Of a stretch of 11,215 nt of DNA, positions 7,323 through 11,215 are shown in pieces (position 1 is the first letter of the stretch; the number at the start of each line of letters is the position of its first letter). Origin of the DNA: Bacteroidales bacterium (GTDB taxonomy: Bacteria; Bacteroidota; Bacteroidia; Bacteroidales; Muribaculaceae); NCBI GenBank assembly GCA_900766975.1, contig CAAFXO010000014.1:1-11215 (forward strand), read 5' to 3'. The translations under genes were made by a program, and so were the position numbers. The notes under the pieces were generated by a model, which searched no databases, was not told where the DNA came from, and worked only from the letters and a program-made list of their open reading frames with translations.

Positions 7323-7605
7323 GAAAAACGTCAAAAAATTGATATTAAAACTAAAATTTTTAGCAAAGTTTTATTTCATTGTGCATCATTCTGCACCTTA
7401 AAGCAATATATTGCACTATATGACCAAAATGAACATAAAAGAGCAAGAAAAGAAAAACGAGGAGAGACTTGTGTTAGAGCAAAAAAGAAGAGAGAGGAGG
7501 AAAATGTAATGATTTTAACATATATTAACACAAATAAGGTAACAAAATTGAGGGCAATGGTGTCATATATATAAAAGTGGATCATAGAAAAGATGACAAA
7601 ACACT

Positions 7606-7643
7606 AAATTAACGTAAAACTCAGAAAATTAATGTAAAACTCA
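7606..7643 (+). repeat. Two 18-base direct repeats upstream of the GIN-protein gene
   Basis: Copies at 7606-7623 and 7626-7643 differ at a single base (AAATTAACGTAAAACTCA versus AAATTAATGTAAAACTCA) and start 20 bases apart. They end 16 bases before the ATG at 7660, so they probably lie in the mRNA leader or the core promoter. They could be a regulator site or a small duplication. Confidence 0.55.
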
Positions 7644-7659
7644 AAAAAAATAAAAGTGT

Positions 7660-8490
7660 ATGAAGATGACAAAACGAATATTGATGATAATGCTGGTGGT
7701 AATAGCCACAGCGATGGGTGTTAACGCAGAGACGATGACTCAGAAAGTGTATAAAGTAAGTGCCTTTAACAGGATAGAGGTATCGTCGGTGATCCAGGTG
7801 AAATATACCCAGGGGTCGAAATACTCAGTCAAAGTCAGATATAACGAAGCCGGTGCACGAATCTTCTGTCTCAAGCAGTTAGGGAATACGATTCAGGCAT
7901 ACGTCAAAGAAGATCCGAAGAGAGCGAGGAATGCGTCCTATAAGATCGAGCTGTATGTAACCACACCATCGTTGGAATATATCGGAATGTCGGGCTCGAG
8001 CACCTTCACCTCGGGGAGCATCACGCAAGCCAACAGAGAGTTGACCGTGGCACAGTCGGGAGCCAGCAAATTCGATGTAAATCAGGTATGTGTCAAAGAG
8101 ATAGACCTTCGCAACTCGGGAGCCTCGACATTCAAGAGTAATATCACGGCGAAAGAGGATGTATCGATCAAGAACAGCGGATCGGCGACAGTAAGCGGCA
8201 CGATCAAGGCCAAGGAAGTAGAAATCGAATGTTCGGGTGCGGCGAAAGTGAGCGGCACGATCAACACGACAGATCTTGATATCGAAACGAGCGGAGCGGC
8301 GAATATAGACATCAAGGGGAGTGCGAAGAATGCAGAATACTATGCATCAGGTTCATCACACATCTCGGCATCGGGTTTAAGAGCCGGCAAAGGGGAAGTA
8401 AAGGCGAGCGGAGCTGCGAAAGTCAATAGCAATATCGGCAATCTCTACAAGCGAGAGACCTCAGGAGTCGCCTCCATCACCAATAGATAA
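7660..8490 (+). CDS. Secreted head-GIN-domain (DUF2807) protein
   Basis: A 276-residue exported protein of unknown function. The N-terminus is a clear type I signal peptide: basic KMTKR (2-6), hydrophobic 7-21, and a likely cut after VNA at 23. The mature part matches the putative auto-transporter adhesin head GIN domain. From about 111 onward, turns of SG[AS] recur roughly every 20 residues (111, 133, 153, 173, 192, 211, 230, 250, 268), each in a Ser/Gly/Ala/Thr turn between short beta strands, as expected for a right-handed beta-helix. No lipobox, anchor, membrane segment or type IX sorting domain is visible, so it is probably periplasmic or released. Despite the family's name, no autotransporter barrel is present. 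ATG at 7660 was chosen over M3 because both give the same signal peptide. It stands alone, divergent from the glycogen operon. Confidence 0.85.
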   Translation: MKMTKRILMIMLVVIATAMGVNAETMTQKVYKVSAFNRIEVSSVIQVKYTQGSKYSVKVRYNEAGARIFCLKQLGNTIQAYVKEDPKRARNASYKIELYVTTPSLEYIGMSGSSTFTSGSITQANRELTVAQSGASKFDVNQVCVKEIDLRNSGASTFKSNITAKEDVSIKNSGSATVSGTIKAKEVEIECSGAAKVSGTINTTDLDIETSGAANIDIKGSAKNAEYYASGSSHISASGLRAGKGEVKASGAAKVNSNIGNLYKRETSGVASITNR

Positions 8491-8525
8491 AAAAAGGGCG
8501 AGCTAAAGCTCGCTCACAGGACCAA
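8489..8525 (-). repeat. Dispersed hairpin element, copy 1 (terminator-like on minus strand)
   Basis: Seven A, then GCGAGCT (8498-8504) and AGCTCGC (8507-8513), then CTCACAGGACCAA. A nearly identical copy lies at 10170-10205. Read on the minus strand it is a GC-rich stem followed by CC and seven T, the form of an intrinsic terminator. It could stop transcription coming from the DUF3127 side. The first A overlaps the GIN-protein stop codon (8488-8490). Confidence 0.65.
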
Positions 8526-8529
8526 TTCG

Positions 8530-8629
8530 CGCCGGGGATAGCAACGCCGGGGATAGGAACGCCGGGGATAGGAACGCCGGGGATAGGAACGCCGGATGGC
8601 AACGCCGGGGATAGGAACGCCGGGATAAG
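8530..8629. repeat. 15-base tandem repeat, about 7 units
   Basis: The unit is CGCCGGGGATAGGAA. Units start at 8530, 8545, 8560, 8575, 8590, 8603 and 8618. The first has one substitution (GCAA for GGAA), the fifth is a 13-base degenerate unit, and the last is a partial 12-base unit. It lies between the converging GIN-protein and DUF3127 genes. One plus-strand frame carries TAG in each unit, and no ORF of gene size crosses it, so it looks non-coding. Five GGGG runs could form G-rich structures. Confidence 0.85.
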
Positions 8630-8672
8630 AGGAGATAAGATATAAATTAGATGAATTAGCTATAAAAAGAAA

Positions 8673-8706
8673 GGGCCGTAATGCGATTCACATCGCATTA
8701 CGGCCC
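8673..8706 (-). terminator. Strong hairpin terminator after the DUF3127 gene
   Basis: A perfect 15-base stem, GGGCCGTAATGCGAT (8673-8687) with ATCGCATTACGGCCC (8692-8706), and a 4-base loop. On the minus strand it is followed by TTTCTTTTTATAG and lies 32 bases past the DUF3127 stop. Confidence 0.8.
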
Positions 8707-8738
8707 AATTCAATTATGACACACTTTAACAATATCTA

Positions 8739-9173
8739 TTAGAACGGGAGGTCATCGTTGCCGGCATCGCCACCACCGAGGGGATCCAAATCGGGAGTGG
8801 TGGCGGGAGCAGCGGGTTGACCTAAAGTGGGGGCAGCGGGCTGAGGAGCAGCGGACTGAGGAGCAACGGGAGCTGCGCCACCCATAGGAGCGGGAGTAGA
8901 GAGATCGATGGGCTGTGCGGAATAAGCACTAACGTCGGTATACCAGCGGCCGTTGAACTCGCGGCTCTCGAGATCGACAGAGATGCGATAAGCTTTGCCT
9001 ACTTCAAACTGGAGGTCACGCACACGATTTTCGCCGAAGACATGAAATTTCACCTTTCTGGGGTACATGCCTTGAGTTTCGAGCACCCACTCCTTTTTCT
9101 TCCAAGCATTGCCTTGTCTGGAAGTGCCTTCCTGGAGGGGAAGGTCTAAAATGATAGTTCCTTCAATATCCAT
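8739..9173 (-). CDS. DUF3127 OB-fold protein with SSB-like acidic tail
   Basis: A 144-residue cytoplasmic protein. Residues 1-88 match DUF3127, a Bacteroidetes OB-fold family: GTSRQGNAWKKKEWVLETQ (16-34), YPRKVKFHVFG (37-47) and ESREFNGRWYTDVSAY (69-84). Residues 93-128 form a Pro/Ala-rich flexible linker. The protein ends in GNDDLPF (138-144), which resembles the acidic C-terminal tip of bacterial single-stranded DNA-binding protein (DDIPF). This layout of OB fold, disordered linker and acidic tip is that of SSB, so an ssDNA-binding or SSB-partner-recruiting role is a reasonable inference, but it is not established. The ATG at 9173 gives a normal N-terminal beta strand. It is divergent from rsmG, with its own promoter and a strong terminator. 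Confidence 0.85.
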   Translation of the reverse strand: MDIEGTIILDLPLQEGTSRQGNAWKKKEWVLETQGMYPRKVKFHVFGENRVRDLQFEVGKAYRISVDLESREFNGRWYTDVSAYSAQPIDLSTPAPMGGAAPVAPQSAAPQPAAPTLGQPAAPATTPDLDPLGGGDAGNDDLPF

Positions 9174-9259
9174 ATAAGATTACAATTATAGATTACAAAA
9201 TGAGGTAAAGGGGGGTAGGGAGGTGTAAAAAGAGAGGCACTACCCTACCGATATAGATG

Positions 9260-9290
9260 CAAAGGTACAAAAAAAGGTTCGGATGGCAAA
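9260..9290 (-). promoter_or_regulatory. Promoter of the DUF3127 gene
   Basis: The minus strand reads TTTG (9290-9287), 19 bases, then TACCTTTG followed by C (9267-9260), an excellent Bacteroidetes promoter. Transcription would start near 9253, leaving a pyrimidine-rich leader of about 80 bases. I found no equally clear plus-strand promoter for rsmG; TAACTTTA at 9310-9317 is the closest. Confidence 0.75.
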
Positions 9291-9385
9291 AAATATCAAA
9301 ACAAATTTGTAACTTTAGGCTTTGAAATTTTGGAACAGGAAAATGTGCCGGTTTCGGAACACGTTCCATAGAAACAGAAAAAGAA

Positions 9386-10033
9386 ATGATAAAAAAGATA
9401 GAAAAGATAGAAAAGATAGAGAAATACTTTGGGGATGATCTTACCGTCCGACAACTTTTTCGATATTGCACCATGATGCGAGAATATCCGGAATGGAACA
9501 GCAAGATCAATGTGATCTCGCGGAAGGATATCGACAACTTGGAAGAGAAGCACATCCTGCACTCCTTGGCGATTGCGAAGTTCATACACTTCACACCGGG
9601 GAGTCGGGTGTTGGACTTCGGCACTGGGGGTGGATTTCCGGGTATACCGTTGGCTGTGATGTTTCCCAATGTTCACTTTCATTTGGTGGATCGTACGGGC
9701 AAGAAAGTGCGGGTGGCACAAGAGGTAGCCGCGGCGTGTGGGCTGACGAATGTCACCTTTCAGCATGGAGATGTGGCGGAATGTAAAGAGCGATTTGACT
9801 TCGTGGTGAGTCGCGCGGTGATGCCACAGGAAGACTTGCTGAAGATCTGTCGGAAGAACATCAGCGACGAGCAGCGGAATGCCCTGCCCAACGGACTAAT
9901 CACCCTGAAGGGTGGGGAGCTTGGTGAAGAGCTGAAGCGGCTTCGCGACCGCTCGGAGGTGGTGGAAGTCAGCAACTACTTCGACGAAGACTTCTTCGTC
10001 GGGAAGAAGATCGTGTATACAATTGGGAGATAG
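9386..10033 (+). CDS. rsmG: 16S rRNA (guanine-527-N7)-methyltransferase
   Basis: A 215-residue SAM-dependent methyltransferase (also called GidB) that makes m7G527 in 16S rRNA. The family signatures are in order: WNSKINVISRKD (37-48), HILHSLAIAK (56-65), the SAM-binding loop VLDFGTGGGFPGIPLA (75-90), HLVDRTGKK (99-107), VVSRAV (140-145) and LKGGEL (174-179). Length is normal. The N-terminus is odd: a 9-base repeat encodes KIEKIEKIEK before the conserved region. The stop codon TAG (10031-10033) lies inside a heptanucleotide array that also encodes the last residues. ATG at 9386 is the only reasonable start; the usual N-terminal helix follows the KIE repeat. No Shine-Dalgarno is visible. The next gene, a metallo-hydrolase, follows on the same strand after 210 bases of repeats. 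Confidence 0.95.
   Translation: MIKKIEKIEKIEKYFGDDLTVRQLFRYCTMMREYPEWNSKINVISRKDIDNLEEKHILHSLAIAKFIHFTPGSRVLDFGTGGGFPGIPLAVMFPNVHFHLVDRTGKKVRVAQEVAAACGLTNVTFQHGDVAECKERFDFVVSRAVMPQEDLLKICRKNISDEQRNALPNGLITLKGGELGEELKRLRDRSEVVEVSNYFDEDFFVGKKIVYTIGR
9395..9421 (+). repeat. In-frame 9-base tandem repeat at the start of rsmG
   Basis: AAGATAGAA occurs three times in a row (9395, 9404, 9413; the last ends in GAG) and encodes KIEKIEKIE at residues 4-12. Copy-number change by slippage would keep the frame and only lengthen or shorten the charged N-terminus. Confidence 0.8.
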
Positions 10034-10110
10034 GAGATAGGAGATAGGAAATAGGAATTAGGAAATAGGGAATAGGGAATAGGAAATAGGAGATGGGAGA
10101 TGGGAATTGG
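10026..10110. repeat. Heptanucleotide tandem array overlapping the rsmG stop
   Basis: About twelve contiguous 7-base units derived from GGAGATA: three exact units from 10026, then GGAAATA, GGAATTA, GGAAATA, GGGAATA twice, GGAAATA, GGAGATG twice and a degenerate end. The rsmG stop TAG (10031-10033) spans the first and second units. Most units recreate TAG at their junction, and because 7 is not a multiple of 3, all three plus frames are closed within the array. Confidence 0.85.
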
Positions 10111-10125
10111 CTACGCGGCACTTGG

Positions 10126-10146
10126 CTCGGCGATGGAATCGCCGAG
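10126..10146. other. Strong hairpin without U-tract
   Basis: CTCGGCGAT (10126-10134) and ATCGCCGAG (10138-10146) form a perfect 9-base stem with a 3-base loop. No T-run follows on either strand, so it does not look like an intrinsic terminator. It lies between the heptad array and hairpin element copy 2. It might be an mRNA processing or stability element in an rsmG transcript. Confidence 0.5.
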
Positions 10147-10169
10147 AACAGTAGGGCTGCTCATAGAAG

Positions 10170-10205
10170 AAAAAAAGGCGAGCTGAAGCTCGCTCACAGG
10201 ACTAA
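10170..10205 (-). repeat. Dispersed hairpin element, copy 2
   Basis: Seven A, GCGAGCT (10178-10184), AGCTCGC (10187-10193) and CTCACAGGACTAA. It differs from copy 1 (8489-8525) by two substitutions and one missing G, in the same orientation. Here both flanking genes are on the plus strand, so a simple role as minus-strand gene terminator does not explain its position. Confidence 0.65.
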
Positions 10206-10243
10206 GATGGATATAGGGAACGAATTACTAAACTTTCTTACTT

Positions 10244-10888
10244 ATGGAGATTTTGAAATTTGGGTTTTCTTTCTTCGGGATTAACACTTACTTGGTGTAT
10301 GATGCTGCCACACGGGAGTGTGTGGTGGTGGATCCCGGGATGGTGAATAGATATGAAGAGACAGCCATCAAGAAGGCTGTGGAGAAGTATGGGCTGAAGA
10401 TAACGAAGGTGATCAACACACATCTTCACATCGACCATGTGGCGGGCAACCGCTTTATCGTAGAAGAATATAAAGTGCCGGTGTATGCGCATCCGGATGA
10501 CCGGATGTTGGGAGATCGCATCGAGATGCAGGCACAGATGTTTGGGGTGTCGGAGAAGATCGCGAATGTGGAAGACTTTGAGTCCTTGGCAGATGGCGAC
10601 AAGATCGCTGTAGGCAAAGAGGAATTGGAGGTGATCCACACGCCGGGTCATTCGCCGGGCGGGATCTCGCTCTATGACCGCAAGAGGGGGAATGTGATCG
10701 TGGGCGATGCACTTTTTGCCGGCTCGATAGGGAGGAGCGACCTGCCGGGAGGAGATCATCATCAGTTGATCCGATCGATCATCGAGAGGCTGATGATCCT
10801 GCCGGAAGAGACGCATGTACATCCGGGACATGGGCCGGAGACGACGATAGGCGTGGAGCGACACAGCAATCCATATCTATTAGGATAG
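10244..10888 (+). CDS. Metallo-beta-lactamase-fold hydrolase, glyoxalase II-like (YcbL type)
   Basis: A 214-residue single-domain zinc hydrolase. The metal ligands are all visible: THLHIDH (H60, H62, D64, H65), TPGHSPG (H136), VGDALF (D155) and HPGHGPET (H196). FAGSIGRSDLPGGD (158-171) is characteristic of the short glyoxalase II-like subgroup that includes YcbL. It lacks the C-terminal substrate-binding helices of true hydroxyacylglutathione hydrolases (about 250 residues), so the substrate, probably a thioester, is not known. No signal peptide is present. It follows rsmG on the same strand, but the 210 bases between hold repeats and hairpins, so co-transcription is uncertain. No Shine-Dalgarno is visible; ATG at 10244 gives the normal N-terminus. 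Confidence 0.9.
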   Translation: MEILKFGFSFFGINTYLVYDAATRECVVVDPGMVNRYEETAIKKAVEKYGLKITKVINTHLHIDHVAGNRFIVEEYKVPVYAHPDDRMLGDRIEMQAQMFGVSEKIANVEDFESLADGDKIAVGKEELEVIHTPGHSPGGISLYDRKRGNVIVGDALFAGSIGRSDLPGGDHHQLIRSIIERLMILPEETHVHPGHGPETTIGVERHSNPYLLG

Positions 10889-10899
10889 CCAAAGCCCAT

Positions 10900-11097
10900 G
10901 TCGGCACAGATTGCCGGCAGAAGAAAAGTCGGCACAGAAAGAAAAAACGAAGAAAAGTCGGCACAGATTGCCGGCAGAAGAAAAGTCGGCACAGAAAGAA
11001 AAAAACGAAGAAAAGTCGGCACAGATTGCCGTCAGAAGAAAAGTCGGCACAGAAAGAAAAAACGAAGAAAAGTCGGCAGAATGAAAAAAACGAAGGA
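10900..11097. repeat. 57-58-base composite tandem array
   Basis: GTCGGCACAG recurs at 10900, 10928, 10957, 10985, 11015 and 11043, with a variant GTCGGCAGAA at 11072. Two half-units alternate. Half-unit A (28 bases) continues ATTGCCGGCAGAAGAAAA and contains the palindrome TGCCGGCA; in the third copy this has mutated to TGCCGTCA. Half-unit B (29-30 bases) continues AAGAAAAAACGAAGAAAA with a variable A-run. There are thus three full units and a decayed fourth. It starts 11 bases after the metallo-hydrolase stop. The period is not a multiple of 3, and the open frames across it on both strands look like by-products. Confidence 0.85.
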
Positions 11098-11137
11098 CAC
11101 CCCGGGGCTCGGAGAGAGCTGCCGGGGTGTTCTTTTT
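11095..11137 (+). terminator. Rho-independent terminator after the metallo-hydrolase and its array
   Basis: ACACCCCGG (11097-11105) pairs with CCGGGGTGT (11122-11130), extended outward by a G-T and a G-C pair. An inner GCTC/GAGC stem lies at 11107-11119, and TTCTTTTTATA follows. Placed after the array, it implies that the 57-58-base repeats are transcribed as the 3' part of the metallo-hydrolase mRNA. Confidence 0.85.
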
Positions 11138-11147
11138 ATAGGATGTA

Positions 11148-11215
11148 TAAGTGTATAAAACTTATCAAACAGGATCTAAGTGTATAAAACTTATCAAACA
11201 GGATCTAAGTGTATA
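11148..11215. repeat. 29-base tandem repeat at the window edge
   Basis: Two full, identical 29-base units (11148-11176 and 11177-11205) and the first 10 bases of a third (11206-11215) run off the window. Each starts TAAGTGTATAAAACTTA, a small inverted repeat (TAAGT, 7-base loop, ACTTA), and ends CAAACAGGATC. No spacers separate the units, so this is a tandem array and not a CRISPR. Its full extent cannot be seen. Confidence 0.8.

Larger units (their letters stand above)
7271..7659. other. AT-rich divergent intergenic region, glycogen synthase / GIN protein
   Basis: This 389-base spacer contains the minus-strand glycogen promoter at 7291-7322 and, at its other end, two near-identical 18-base repeats just before the GIN-protein start. 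Between them I see AT-rich DNA with a small inverted repeat (GTGCA 7381-7385, TGCAC 7392-7396) and no convincing plus-strand -7 box. A 21-codon ORF at 7509-7574 follows AGGAGG at 7495-7500 but has no other support. Confidence 0.5.

Noticed and set aside
7509..7574. 21-codon ORF preceded by AGGAGG
   Set aside because: The Shine-Dalgarno-like match lies in a long purine run, the peptide shows nothing recognisable, and no promoter is visible.
7155..7585. 139-codon plus-strand and 69-codon minus-strand frames upstream of the GIN gene
   Set aside because: The first starts antisense inside glycogen synthase and continues through AT-rich spacer; the second is a Phe-rich translation of the same spacer. 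Neither has domain features.
9466..9786. 106-codon plus-strand frame inside rsmG
   Set aside because: Out-of-frame overlap with a fully conserved methyltransferase.
10093..10284. 63-codon frame between rsmG and the metallo-hydrolase
   Set aside because: It crosses the heptad array, two hairpins and the start of the metallo-hydrolase, with no homology features.
10898..11158. 86-codon plus-strand frame and 61-86 codon minus-strand frames across the 57-58-base array
   Set aside because: The repeat period is not a multiple of 3, so the peptide repeat changes frame between units. Frames open on both strands reflect the absence of stops in the unit, not coding.
10900..11215. Possible CRISPR array
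   Set aside because: The intervals between GTCGGCACAG copies are themselves repeated, and the 29-base units abut without spacers. No cas gene is present.

Overview
The window looks like chromosomal DNA of a Bacteroidales bacterium. Coding GC is roughly 50-55% and spacers are AT-rich. Start codons have no Shine-Dalgarno sequence, except beside two tiny doubtful ORFs. Several promoters carry the Bacteroidetes -7 box TAnnTTTG with a TTTG about 19-20 bases upstream. The gene families fit this group: a GT3-type glycogen synthase beside a glucan phosphorylase, a DUF3127 protein, a head-GIN-domain protein and a second, divergent EF-G. I cannot name the species.

Layout. Positions 1-47 (minus) hold the first 15 codons of a gene that looks like polyphosphate kinase (ppk1). 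A 565-base AT-rich spacer follows, with a ppk1-side promoter, three 11-base TGTTAC repeats and a probable promoter for the next gene. Positions 613-2769 (plus) encode an EF-G paralogue with Ala in place of the catalytic His of switch II, closed by a strong terminator. Positions 7270-2938 (minus) hold a two-gene glycogen operon: synthase first, then phosphorylase, with a clear promoter upstream and a terminator at the end. Positions 7660-8490 (plus) encode a secreted GIN-domain protein. Positions 9173-8739 (minus) encode an OB-fold DUF3127 protein with an SSB-like acidic tail. Positions 9386-10033 (plus) are rsmG, and 10244-10888 (plus) a glyoxalase-II-like metallo-hydrolase.

How the genes fit together. 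The left two thirds group polyphosphate synthesis, a starvation-type EF-G that probably does not hydrolyse GTP, and glycogen synthesis and breakdown. This reads as an energy-reserve and starvation neighbourhood, although only the two glycogen genes are likely co-transcribed.

The right third is unusual for its repeats. Four different tandem arrays (15, 7, 57-58 and 29 base units) lie within 2.7 kb, three of them at or just after the 3' end of a plus-strand gene. A 36-base hairpin element occurs twice, and a 9-base in-frame repeat sits in the start of rsmG. I found no tRNA, rRNA, CRISPR array, transposase or phage gene. The best candidates for something new are the catalytic-residue-deficient EF-G, the phased operator near ppk1, and the clustered 3'-end minisatellites.
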